In this document: in pieces, positions 26,440-34,739 of the stretch
Numbering within the stretch: position 1 is the stretch's first letter
Layout: each line of letters opens with the position of its first letter
Assembly (NCBI GenBank): GCA_903879715.1
Contig: CAIRMR010000050.1
Span: forward strand, 1 to 38,742
Source of the DNA: an uncultured Bacteroidales bacterium
GTDB lineage: Bacteria; Bacteroidota; Bacteroidia; Bacteroidales; UBA4417
Reading direction: 5' to 3'
Length of the DNA stretch: 38,742 bases
The notes under the pieces: generated by a model
What the model was told of the DNA's origin: nothing
Database searches by the model: none
What the model saw: the letters and a program-made list of their open reading frames with translations, nothing else
Position numbers and translations under genes: made by a program

Positions 26440-28068
26440 ATGAAACATGTAGTTCCTGTATTCCTTTTACTTTTTTTAGGATTGAAGCTGAACGGACAAA
26501 ATCTCAGCGAAGCTAAAGAAGGTGCAGTTTCTTTTGTAACCGCGCAGAATGTTTACGTTAAATTTCAATCCACAGCCAGTATTTCGGTTGGCGATACTCT
26601 TTTCATCATTAAAGATTCAAAAAGAATACCTGTGCTGATTGTAAAGGATCTCTCATCTATTTCCTGTGTTTGTACACCGATTTCCGCAAAGCAATTCTCC
26701 GTTGCTGATAAGGTTTTAACGCAACCCAAAATAATCCAGACTCCGAAAACAGAAGTAGCTCTTGTTGTACCCGTTATAGCTCCTGCTGTTGCAGTTGCCG
26801 ATACAACTTCCGTCAAAAAAGAACTCCCCAAAGAGTTGAAGCAGAGCATAAGCGGACGGATTTCAGTTTCTTCGTATTCCAACTTTTCGAATGTTTCTGA
26901 TTTTTCGCAACGAATGCGTTACACATTCTCTATGAATGCGCAAAATTTAGGCAATAGCAAGCTATCGGGAGAAACGTATATTTCGTTTGTTCACAAACAA
27001 AACCAATGGAGCGAAGTGAAGGATAATATTTTTAACGGATTGAAGATTTACAGTCTTTCGCTCAGCTATGCCTTAAACAAGAACAACAACATTTGGTTTG
27101 GCAGGAAAATAAATCCAAAACTTTCGAATGTAGGCGCAATTGACGGACTTCAGTACGAGACTAAATTCAAATCTTTTACGGCCGGAGCTTTCGCCGGCTC
27201 ACGCCCTGATTATATGGATTACAGCTTTAATGCCAGCCTGTTGCAGTACGGCGGTTACCTGGGTCATGATTATGCAAACCAAAAAGGAGGCAATGTGCAG
27301 ACATCTGGCGCTTTTGTTGAACAAAAAAACAACGGGATTACCGACCGCCGCTTCACTTACCTGCAGCATTCAAATTCACTTGTTCCAAACCTCTATTTTT
27401 TCGGATCGGTTGAGTTCGAATTATACAACAAGGAGCGCAATATCACCAGCCTCGACACAACTTACACCCAGAGCAATTCGCCCACGCTCTCAAATTTATA
27501 TGTTTCCCTGCGTTACAAAGTGGTAAAGCAGTTGTCCCTTTCCGTTTCGTATAGCAACAGGCAAAATATTATTTACTACGAAACCTATAAAAGTATCATA
27601 GACCAGCTTCTCGATGAGTCGACCACGCAGGGATACATGTTCCAGGTGAATTACCGGCCCGGCAAAAAGCTTTCAATCGGAGCCAATGCAGGTTACCGTT
27701 TCAGTAAACATGATCCCAGCCCGTCGAAGAATTTGTATTCCTATGTCACATACAGCAGTGTGCCCTGGATAAACGCATCCGCAACCCTTTCGGCTACGCT
27801 GATGGAAACAGGTTATATTAACGGTAAAATATACAGCCTGGGACTTTCACGTGATATCATACCAGGAAAACTCTATGGAGGAATAGGTTACAGGTATGTT
27901 GATTACAAATTTGTAAATGCCGAAACTTCGCTACGACAGAATATGGCTGAAATGGACCTGACCTGGCGTATCATGAAAAAGCTTTCGTGCTCGGTCAATT
28001 ATGAAGGAACATTTGAAAAAGGCAGGAATTACGAAAGGATATATGTGAATCTCACACAAAGGTTTTAA
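26440..28068 (+). CDS. Outer-membrane beta-barrel protein of the cytochrome operon
   Basis: A 542-residue protein. The ATG at 26440 begins a clear signal peptide (MKHVVPVFLLLFLGLKLNGQ); the frame is open to 26398, but that extension would bury it. Residues ~25-90 look like a small beta domain (SVGDTLFIIKDSKRIPVLIV), then a Val/Ala/Pro linker, then from ~135 a series of alternating amphipathic strands ending in Phe (NLTQRF), as in outer-membrane barrels. Several strands recall porin-like or MtrB-like sheaths, but no CxxC or other diagnostic motif of MtrB is seen. It lies 44 bp after the 37-heme gene. It may be the pore holding or exposing the cytochromes; this is inferred from operon position. 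Confidence 0.82.
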   Translation: MKHVVPVFLLLFLGLKLNGQNLSEAKEGAVSFVTAQNVYVKFQSTASISVGDTLFIIKDSKRIPVLIVKDLSSISCVCTPISAKQFSVADKVLTQPKIIQTPKTEVALVVPVIAPAVAVADTTSVKKELPKELKQSISGRISVSSYSNFSNVSDFSQRMRYTFSMNAQNLGNSKLSGETYISFVHKQNQWSEVKDNIFNGLKIYSLSLSYALNKNNNIWFGRKINPKLSNVGAIDGLQYETKFKSFTAGAFAGSRPDYMDYSFNASLLQYGGYLGHDYANQKGGNVQTSGAFVEQKNNGITDRRFTYLQHSNSLVPNLYFFGSVEFELYNKERNITSLDTTYTQSNSPTLSNLYVSLRYKVVKQLSLSVSYSNRQNIIYYETYKSIIDQLLDESTTQGYMFQVNYRPGKKLSIGANAGYRFSKHDPSPSKNLYSYVTYSSVPWINASATLSATLMETGYINGKIYSLGLSRDIIPGKLYGGIGYRYVDYKFVNAETSLRQNMAEMDLTWRIMKKLSCSVNYEGTFEKGRNYERIYVNLTQRF

Positions 28069-28284
28069 AAAGTGTTTACTCCACTTTGCCAAGGTTTCAA
28101 TACCAGAATTCAATTTTAAATTTTAATACCAGCTTTTTGTATTAACTCTCCGGAAAATAAATACGGTTATCTGAAACTTTGACCAACTTTCCCCGTTATC
28201 TTTACTGTATAAAATAAATGGTTAACTTCTGCCAGGTTTAGATCGTTATTTTATACCCATATGGTTTGACAGAAAACCAAAGAA

Positions 28285-29814
28285 ATGTTTAAAATGAAAG
28301 AAAACGATAGTCTCATATATGTAATTTTTGGTGCTTCAGGCGACCTTACAAAGCGAAAACTGGTTCCTGCTTTGTATTCCTTATTTGTACAGGATCTGTT
28401 ACCCAGGAAATTCGCACTCCTTGGCGTTTCCCGGTCGGAGTTTACTGATGTAGAGTTCAGGAAAGCTATGAAATCGGCGATCAAAGAATTCAAAGAAATC
28501 GATGATACCACCAAGATTGATGATTTCGTAGCCAGGATATATTACGAGCCAATAAAGTTCGACGATGCGTCATCGTATATTTCTCTAAAAAAACGCATCG
28601 ATTCGTTAAGGACGGATTGTGAAGTGTGTGGAAACACCATTTTTTACTTATCAACTCCTCCAAGTTTGTATGGAATCATTCCGGATCATCTGGCTGGTGT
28701 GGATTTAAATAAACAGGATGATGGCTGGAAACGCCTGATAATTGAAAAGCCTTTTGGTTATGATCTCAAATCGGCTACCAAGCTTAAAGATCAGTTACTG
28801 AAACACTGGAATGAAGATCAAATATTCAGGATTGATCATTATCTTGGAAAGGAAACAGTTCAGAATCTGTTGGTTACACGCTTCTCGAATGGAATTTTCG
28901 AACCCTTGTGGAATCGAAATTACGTTCATCATGTGGAAATTACTTCGGCCGAGAGCCTGGGTGTTGAAAAACGCGGAGGTTATTACGAAACTGCAGGCGC
29001 ATTGCGCGACATGGTTCAGAACCATCTGTTGCAGGTTGCAGCTTTTACAGCCATGGAATCACCTTCTTCACTTGAGCCCACTGCGATCCGGAATGAAATT
29101 TTAAAAGTGTTTCAATCCCTGCGTCCAATCCGGAAACAAGATGTTAAAACACATGCTATCCGAGGCCAATACCTTGCTTCGCATATTAAGAAGGAAACGA
29201 TTCCCGGGTATCGGGAGGAAGAAGGTGTTGATCCGCACTCGATGACTGAAACCTTTGCCGCGTTAAAATTTTACATCGATAACTGGCGTTGGGGTGGCGT
29301 TCCGTTTTATATCCGCACAGGAAAAAGACTTCCCACGAGGGTAACGGAGGTAGTAATACATTTTAAAGCAACACCGCACTTTCTTTTCTCCGAAGGTGAA
29401 GGTCATAGCGCCGCAAACCAGCTTGTGATCAGGATCCAGCCCGATGAGGGAATTTTGTTGAAATTCGGAATGAAGATACCGGGAGCTGGTTTTGAAGTGC
29501 AGAATGTAAATATGGATTTTCATTATTCCGATCTTTCGCATCAGCGGATACCTTCAGCTTATGAGCGACTTCTCTACGATTCAATTAAAGGTGATTCAAC
29601 CTTATTCGCGCGTACCGAAGAAGTTATCGAAGCATGGAAATTCCTGACTCCGGTTCTCGAAGCCTGGAAAAATGATAAGGATATTCCTCTTTACGGATAC
29701 CCAGCCGGCAGCTGGGGTCCGGAAAAAGCGGATGATCTGATTGAAGATAAGGACGTTACCTGGCGTTATCCGTGCAAAAACCTTTCGGACGACGGAATTT
29801 ATTGCGAACTGTAA
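28285..29814 (+). CDS. zwf: Glucose-6-phosphate 1-dehydrogenase
   Basis: Oxidises glucose 6-phosphate to 6-phosphogluconolactone with NADP+ (first step of the oxidative pentose phosphate pathway). The 509-residue protein has the N-terminal nucleotide-binding fingerprint FGASGDLTKRKLVPALY and the substrate-binding RIDHYLGKE motif near 183-191. EKPFGYD, RNYVHHVEIT and GVPFYIRTGKRL match conserved blocks. Length is normal. A second ATG at 28294 is an alternative start. It is followed, across a MITE-like element, by pgl. The 216-bp gap before it is otherwise empty apart from a weak AAAGTG/CACTTT hairpin after the barrel gene. Confidence 0.98.
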   Translation: MFKMKENDSLIYVIFGASGDLTKRKLVPALYSLFVQDLLPRKFALLGVSRSEFTDVEFRKAMKSAIKEFKEIDDTTKIDDFVARIYYEPIKFDDASSYISLKKRIDSLRTDCEVCGNTIFYLSTPPSLYGIIPDHLAGVDLNKQDDGWKRLIIEKPFGYDLKSATKLKDQLLKHWNEDQIFRIDHYLGKETVQNLLVTRFSNGIFEPLWNRNYVHHVEITSAESLGVEKRGGYYETAGALRDMVQNHLLQVAAFTAMESPSSLEPTAIRNEILKVFQSLRPIRKQDVKTHAIRGQYLASHIKKETIPGYREEEGVDPHSMTETFAALKFYIDNWRWGGVPFYIRTGKRLPTRVTEVVIHFKATPHFLFSEGEGHSAANQLVIRIQPDEGILLKFGMKIPGAGFEVQNVNMDFHYSDLSHQRIPSAYERLLYDSIKGDSTLFARTEEVIEAWKFLTPVLEAWKNDKDIPLYGYPAGSWGPEKADDLIEDKDVTWRYPCKNLSDDGIYCEL

Positions 29815-29857
29815 CCATGGCATTTATTTAAAACATTTTGTTGATGGCTGAAATAAT

Positions 29858-30013
29858 ATATCGTCCCTAAAGGGACTTATTAATTCACTTATTTATTTAA
29901 TTCTACCAACATCAAGTCCCTCCGGGACTGTCCCGTTAGATTATTTGCGATAGCAAATAGCTATTGGTAGATTAGAAAATGGAAATCAGAGGAAGTCCCT
30001 TTAGGGACGATAT
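29858..30013. repeat. 156-bp MITE-like nested palindromic element
   Basis: Perfect 21-bp terminal inverted repeats (29858-29878 and 29993-30013) each contain the palindrome GTCCCTAAAGGGAC. Inside lie a second palindrome AGTCCC-TCC-GGGACT (29915-29929), an inverted pair TTCTACCAA / TTGGTAGA and a TTTGC-GATA-GCAAA hairpin. There is no reading frame. It sits between zwf and pgl and ends 12 bp before the first possible pgl start, so it can affect pgl expression. It resembles non-autonomous, REP/MITE-type elements. Confidence 0.85.
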
Positions 30014-30051
30014 TTTTAAAGAAAATGGCACTTTTGTATAATAACACTGTA

Positions 30052-30774
30052 ATGATGATTAAAATATTCAAAAGCGTTGACGAACTTTCGCATTTCTTTG
30101 CTCAAAAGATTGCAGATGATCTTCTGCAAATACCTCCAGAAAACTATTATTCGATAGCATTTTCAGGAGGATCAACTCCGCGTAAAGTATTTGAATACAT
30201 GGCTTTGCATTTTAGAAACCGGATTGACTGGCAGAAAGTACAGGTTTTCTGGAGCGATGAGCGATGTGTCGATCCCGAAAGCGAGGAAAGCAATTACAGG
30301 ATGGCAAAAGAAAGCCTACTGGTCAAGGTTCCGATTCCTGCAAACAATATTTTCAGGATACATGGAGAAGCTGATCCAACTGCGGAAGCTGAGCGATATT
30401 CGGAAATTATCCGCCAGCATGTTCCTGCTCATAATAATATCCCGCAGTTTGATCTGATGATGCTCGGGCTGGGTGATGACGGACATACAGTTTCAATTTT
30501 TCCGGGGAGTCTGCATATTTTTGCGAGTAATAAACTCTGTGAAGTTGCGTTGAATCCATATACGAAGCAGAAAAGGATTACCGTTACAGGCCGGATTGTT
30601 AACCAGTCCAGGACTGTAGTTTTCCTGGTAACCGGCGAAGCAAAGTCAGAAATGGCAGCCACAATAATCGGGAAGAAACAAGGTTGGGAGAAGCTTCCGG
30701 CCTCGCTGGTAAATCCCACGGCAGGTGAACTACTTTGGCTTTTTGATGAGCCTGCAGCAAATAAACTGGATTAA
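30052..30774 (+). CDS. pgl: 6-phosphogluconolactonase
   Basis: Hydrolyses 6-phosphogluconolactone to 6-phosphogluconate, the step after Zwf. The 240-residue protein of the DevB/SOL type has AFSGGSTPRKVFEYMA, the FWSDERCVDPESEESNYRMAK block and LMMLGLGDDGHTVSIFPGS, all family motifs. The start MMIKIFKSVDELSHFFAQ aligns with normal family starts. An upstream in-frame ATG at 30025 would add nine residues lying directly against the repeat element. No gnd gene follows. Confidence 0.95.
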   Translation: MMIKIFKSVDELSHFFAQKIADDLLQIPPENYYSIAFSGGSTPRKVFEYMALHFRNRIDWQKVQVFWSDERCVDPESEESNYRMAKESLLVKVPIPANNIFRIHGEADPTAEAERYSEIIRQHVPAHNNIPQFDLMMLGLGDDGHTVSIFPGSLHIFASNKLCEVALNPYTKQKRITVTGRIVNQSRTVVFLVTGEAKSEMAATIIGKKQGWEKLPASLVNPTAGELLWLFDEPAANKLD

Positions 30775-30795
30775 ACTTTTAACAGATTCAACCGT

Positions 30796-31644
30796 ATGGG
30801 GAAATGGATTTTTTTTATTGGATTTTTTATTACTGCACTTAATTCTCAGGCAGCCGGCACTGATACCATCCAATACCCTGAACTAAACAAAACCTACATT
30901 AAATCCTATTGGTATGACACTAAGAGTTTTGTTGTTTCTCCAGCCAAATGGAAGGCTAAACAATGGATAGAAGTAGGTGTTATTGCCGGCTTAGAAGTGT
31001 TGGCCTATACCCAGGATGAGGAAATTCAGAAGTATTTTATCGAACATCAATCAACAGCGGCTGATAATTTTTCAAAATATGTTTTTGAACCTTTTGGTAG
31101 ATTGGCTCCGGTACTTATAGGTGGTTTATATCTTGGCGGACGGCTGGCAAAGGATAACAGGCTTGCCGGTACATCATTAACGGCAGCCAAAGCATTTATT
31201 GTTTCGGCTGTAGGAGCAGGAATCATAAAGCAAATTACTCACCGCCACCGGCCATACCAGGACGATATCCCTGATCATGCAAAGTGGGACGGGCCATTCA
31301 GCAGTATTGAATATACCAGTTTGCCTTCAGGGCATGCAACAGCTGCATTCAGCATGGCAACCGTGTATGCTATGGAATACAGCAGTACAATATGGGTTCC
31401 GATACTTTCCTATACACTTGCCACAGGGACAGCTGTTTCGAGGATGTACGACAATAAACACTGGGCTTCGGATGTGGTTATAGGTTCAGCACTTGGATTT
31501 GTAACAGGCCGGTTTATGTGGAAGCAAAGTCACAAAGGCAACAGTCGTTTGGTAATACTTCCTTCAGCAGGCACTCACACGGCATCGGTAACATTTATTC
31601 TCCGTTTGGCTGAACCTAAAAAGCCAAAGTATTGTTACTTATAG
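30796..31644 (+). CDS. PAP2-family phosphatase
   Basis: A membrane-associated lipid phosphatase-type protein of 282 residues with a signal peptide (MGKWIFFIGFFITALNSQAAG). The three PAP2 catalytic motifs are present: K145-QITHRHRP (K...RP), PSGH at 177-180, and SRMYDNKHWASD at 215-226 (SR...H...D). Weak helices lie between them. The family dephosphorylates lipid phosphates such as undecaprenyl pyrophosphate or phosphatidic acid, or other phospho-substrates; the exported N-terminus puts the site in the periplasm. It starts 21 bp after pgl. The substrate cannot be told. Confidence 0.9.
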   Translation: MGKWIFFIGFFITALNSQAAGTDTIQYPELNKTYIKSYWYDTKSFVVSPAKWKAKQWIEVGVIAGLEVLAYTQDEEIQKYFIEHQSTAADNFSKYVFEPFGRLAPVLIGGLYLGGRLAKDNRLAGTSLTAAKAFIVSAVGAGIIKQITHRHRPYQDDIPDHAKWDGPFSSIEYTSLPSGHATAAFSMATVYAMEYSSTIWVPILSYTLATGTAVSRMYDNKHWASDVVIGSALGFVTGRFMWKQSHKGNSRLVILPSAGTHTASVTFILRLAEPKKPKYCYL

Positions 31645-31660
31645 GTATCAGTTACTTTTG
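31632..31660 (+). promoter_or_regulatory. Candidate promoter of the DUF454 gene
   Basis: TTG (31632-31634), 18 nt, then TACTTTTG (31653-31660) fits the Bacteroidota TTG/TAnnTTTG pattern. It overlaps the end of the PAP2 gene and lies ~55 bp before the ATG at 31715. Confidence 0.45.
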
Positions 31661-31714
31661 GCTGACATTTGGGATATTCGTTTTGCAATATTCTGAAATT
31701 ACTAATTCATTCTC

Positions 31715-32077
31715 ATGCGCATTTTCTTTATCACTTTAGGCATTGTATGTGTTATTCTGGCAGGTTTAGGCGTATTATTACCCGGACTTCCGGCAACACC
31801 GTTTCTGCTTTTAGCCTCGTATGCTTTTGCACGAAGTTCGAAAAGAATGCACGATTGGCTTATTAACAATAAAGTTTTCGGTCCTATTTTAAGTGATTTT
31901 CTTGATCGCAAAGGCATTCGTCTTCATATCAAAATCATTTCACTTGCGATGATGTGGGGAATGATGTTCCTTTCAGTATTTTACCTTATTGAAAATGATG
32001 TAGTTAAATACATAGCAGCAGGTGGTGCTGTGGTTGGTACTTTTGCTATTCTTCGATATAAAACAATAAGGGACTAG
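31715..32077 (+). CDS. DUF454/YbaN-family inner membrane protein
   Basis: A 120-residue membrane protein with the family's diagnostic GVLLPGLPATPFLLLASYAFARSS (residues ~19-42), followed by HDWLINNKVFGPIL and RKGIRLHIKIISLAMMW. Three to four helices are predicted. Function of the family is unknown. The ATG at 31715 begins the typical MRIFFITLGIVCVILAGLG. It is the last + gene before a convergent repeat block. Confidence 0.92.
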   Translation: MRIFFITLGIVCVILAGLGVLLPGLPATPFLLLASYAFARSSKRMHDWLINNKVFGPILSDFLDRKGIRLHIKIISLAMMWGMMFLSVFYLIENDVVKYIAAGGAVVGTFAILRYKTIRD

Positions 32078-32316
32078 GGGGAATGGTTAATGAAAAATAG
32101 TTAATGGAAAATAGTTAAAGGAAAATAGTTAAAGGGAATCCATAGCCCCGATCTTCAAGTCGGGGATCAGATAAAGAGTTAATTGGAATCCCTTGCCCCG
32201 ACCTTCAGGTCGGGGATCGATAGTTCAATTTTTATTGATTAAAATTTAATGGAAAACAGGATTCTGTTTACCTCAACTATTTTCCATTTTCCTTTAACTA
32301 TTAACTATTTTCCCCC
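32077..32316. repeat. Hairpin repeats inside an inverted low-complexity block
   Basis: The 240-bp space between two convergent genes. The outer arms are ATAGTTAA(A/T)GGAAA-type repeats (32077-32135) and their reverse complement (32275-32316). Inside are two direct copies, 50 bp apart, of a hairpin CCCCGA-YCTTCARG-TCGGGG (32146-32165 and 32196-32215), the second with a perfect 8-bp stem and TTCA loop. They could act as bidirectional transcription stops. No gene is present. Confidence 0.8.
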
Positions 32317-32318
32317 AA

Positions 32319-33254
32319 TCAATGCGCATCCAAATTATGTAGCATATAAATACTATGCCGTAGGGTAGGAGTGATCTCTGTCATATATTCTTCTACAGCC
32401 CTTACGCTTCCAGGCAAAGTATAAACCAATGTACTGCTCATAACTCCGGCAACAGCTCTCGATAAAAGAGCATTAGGTTTAATACTTCCATATTTAAACC
32501 TGATCAGTTCCATAATACCTGGAATTTCCTTATCTAAAAATGGTTTTACAACATCAGGCGTAATATCGCGTGGACCTATTCCTGTTCCACCGGTTGTAAT
32601 AACAATGTCAACATGTTCTTTGCGTGCTTCTTCAAGCAAAGATTTAAGAGTTTCTGAATCATCCGGAATGAGCCTCCGGTCGATAGCAGACTTCCACCCT
32701 TCACCTTCAAAAAAAGAAGCTAAGAGTTGCTCAATTTTTGGTCCTGAACGATCGCTGTACTCACCCCGGCTGGCACGGTCACTAAGGGTAATAATTAAAA
32801 CCTTATAATTTCGAGGTGAATAAATAACTTCATCACCTGCTTTTACTATCCCGTTTTTTAAAACTCTTGCGAAAATGCCTTCTTTGGGCATCACACAACT
32901 ACCCACTTCTCTGAATATAGCACATGAAGTACCATGACATTCCTTGCCAATCTGGGTAATCTCCAGTTCAACTTCACCAATGGTGAGCCTGTCTAAAGGA
33001 TGAGTATTTACCAGCTCCAGGCCTTTGGTGGTAATGTTTTCGGCAAATTCGCCATAATTAACCTTACGTCCGGCAGCATGAGTAAACCGTTGAACGCTTT
33101 CGTCAGCCAACAGGCTTACCTGGCGGTGCCAGTCGCCGGCATGCGCATCACGGGCTACGCCAAGTTCATTGAGTTCAATTTCAGGAACAGGAATTTTTAT
33201 GGTACCTTTTTTCTCGCTTATATTTACGGAAACTACGGTGATAGGGGAGGACAT
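32319..33254 (-). CDS. MOSC domain fused to MogA/MoaB-type molybdopterin domain
   Basis: A 311-residue fusion. Residues ~1-145 are a MOSC domain (sulfur-carrier/Moco-binding family), with QVSLLADESVQRF, GEFAENITTKGLEL and conserved Cys in GKECHGTSCAI (C106, C111). Residues ~150-311 are a MogA/MoaB domain that adenylylates molybdopterin, with IITLSDRASRGEYSDRSGP and TGGTGIGPRDITPDVV. The product therefore belongs to molybdenum cofactor synthesis, consistent with moaC, moaA and moeA upstream on the same strand. It is separated from them by a repeat array. Confidence 0.93.
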   Translation of the reverse strand: MSSPITVVSVNISEKKGTIKIPVPEIELNELGVARDAHAGDWHRQVSLLADESVQRFTHAAGRKVNYGEFAENITTKGLELVNTHPLDRLTIGEVELEITQIGKECHGTSCAIFREVGSCVMPKEGIFARVLKNGIVKAGDEVIYSPRNYKVLIITLSDRASRGEYSDRSGPKIEQLLASFFEGEGWKSAIDRRLIPDDSETLKSLLEEARKEHVDIVITTGGTGIGPRDITPDVVKPFLDKEIPGIMELIRFKYGSIKPNALLSRAVAGVMSSTLVYTLPGSVRAVEEYMTEITPTLRHSIYMLHNLDAH

Positions 33255-33284
33255 GGAAGGTTGGGGTTTTAATTGAGTAATTCA

Positions 33285-33475
33285 GTTGTCATTCAATGGT
33301 TGAGGATTGAGTGTTTTGTGTTATTGAGATGGATGAGTTGTCATTCAATGGTTGAGGATTGAGTGTTTTGTGTTATATGAGATGGACGAGTGGTAATTCA
33401 ATTGTTGAGGGTTGAGTTGATGGAGTTATTCTGAGTTTTTTAGTTTTCATTCGATGCTCATTCAATTGTTGCCTG
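33285..33475. repeat. Degenerate tandem repeat, ~53-bp period
   Basis: Four units start near 33285, 33337, 33390 and 33443 (periods 52, 53, 53), with the core GTTGTCATTCAATGGTTGAG. The first two are nearly identical; the last two have diverged. Read on the other strand, the core (CAACCATTGAATGACAAC) and the period match the array at 1-346, so this is an inverted relative of that family. It fills the gap between the MOSC-Mog gene and the next membrane protein gene. Confidence 0.8.
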
Positions 33476-33501
33476 GATTTTGGGATTTGAAATTTAATTT
33501 C

Positions 33502-33978
33502 TTAACTGTCGAAGTGCTTTTCTTTCCAGTCTTGAATTACAAACTGCACTCCTTCAATAATATAAAAGACCGAAGATGCCAGCAGGGATAATCCAAGTGA
33601 TATAAAAAAAGTTCCTTTATATAGTTCCGGTATTAATTTCCAATGGCTGAATGTGATTCCCATCGTTATCATAAATGTCATCATGATATAAGCACGCAAG
33701 TCGAAAAAAGCAAACATACACGGTCGGCGCTGAGGCAGGTTTTTAATACGTTTGATATAACGTAAACTCACTTTCCGGAAAACAAGAATGAAAAAGGGAA
33801 TGAATCCGGCAATCCCGATCAGGTAATTAACAAAATGATGAAGGGCATGCCTTTCAATAAAAATAAATCCCATTTTCATAATCCGGTATGACGCAAATCC
33901 CCAAATCGCAGCCCCAAGAGCTATAAGCACAGCTTTTGGCACACCGGGTTTTAATATTTGAAGGGTTTTATTTGGCAT
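33502..33978 (-). CDS. Hypothetical membrane protein, four helices
   Basis: A 158-residue protein with helices at about 14-38, 46-67, 93-112 and 119-142, short basic loops (RKVSLRYIKRIKNLPQRRP) and a C-terminal soluble tail ending KEKHFDS. I do not recognise the family. It lies 25 bp after prsW and is probably in one transcript with moaC and prsW. It has no obvious molybdenum-related motif. Confidence 0.75.
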   Translation of the reverse strand: MPNKTLQILKPGVPKAVLIALGAAIWGFASYRIMKMGFIFIERHALHHFVNYLIGIAGFIPFFILVFRKVSLRYIKRIKNLPQRRPCMFAFFDLRAYIMMTFMITMGITFSHWKLIPELYKGTFFISLGLSLLASSVFYIIEGVQFVIQDWKEKHFDS

Positions 33979-34003
33979 AAATTCCGGAATCTATGTAATT
34001 GAG

Positions 34004-34726
34004 TTAGGATTCTTCTTCTTTGAAATTATTTTCCTGCTGATTCATAAAATTGATATTTGCAGGATTAAAGATTGATTGTTCATTAAATTCTCTCATTCGT
34101 TTCAGTCCATGCCTATACATGAAAATGAGAAATGGAATAAATGCGAGTAATAGTATCGGATGACCCGACATGATCATGAAATCATAAATCCCATGAAGCA
34201 GCCAGGGAACTGTAAATGCCCTGAGTAGCCATTTCCCTTTACCATCTGTGCTAAAGCGGGCCATCCCCAGATAGAATCCCATCACAACGCCAAAAATGGT
34301 ATGTCCAGGCACAGCGGTGAAAGCCCTTAGCAATCCAACCTGCACAGAGTTATTTGAAAAAACATAAAAAAGGTTTTCAACGGCGGCAAATCCAAGTGCT
34401 ACTGAAACTGCATATACTATCCCGTCGAATTTCTCATTGAAGTTGCGGTTACGCCATATTAGTATAAATACCACGAAGTATTTAAAAGCTTCCTCGGTGG
34501 CACCAGCTACTATAAATCCATCATATGCTGCTTTCGGGATTTTGGACAGGCCTGTTCCAAATCCAATTATATAATTCTCAATCAATCCGACAGGGAAAAT
34601 AATAACGGCACCAAGCAGAATTCCTTTCAGAATCAGTTTAATCGGTTCTTTTTCGTACTTGTCGCGAAAATATACATACATCATTAAGATGAGCGCTGGC
34701 GCAAGAGCAAGGAGAAGAAGGTACAT
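34004..34726 (-). CDS. prsW: PrsW-family intramembrane metalloprotease
   Basis: A 240-residue polytopic membrane protease of the PrsW type, related to CPBP/Rce1 proteases; Bacillus PrsW cleaves the anti-sigma factor RsiW. Conserved blocks are all visible: EE at 78-79 (GATEEAFKY), EN at 117-118 (GFAAVENLFY), H142 (AVPGHTIFG) and H178-x3-D182 (LLHGIYDF). About seven helices are predicted. It lies 13 bp after moaC and probably shares its transcript. Its substrate here is unknown, since no anti-sigma factor gene is nearby. Confidence 0.93.
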   Translation of the reverse strand: MYLLLLALAPALILMMYVYFRDKYEKEPIKLILKGILLGAVIIFPVGLIENYIIGFGTGLSKIPKAAYDGFIVAGATEEAFKYFVVFILIWRNRNFNEKFDGIVYAVSVALGFAAVENLFYVFSNNSVQVGLLRAFTAVPGHTIFGVVMGFYLGMARFSTDGKGKWLLRAFTVPWLLHGIYDFMIMSGHPILLLAFIPFLIFMYRHGLKRMREFNEQSIFNPANINFMNQQENNFKEEES

Positions 34727-34739
34727 GCGTAGGTATAAA

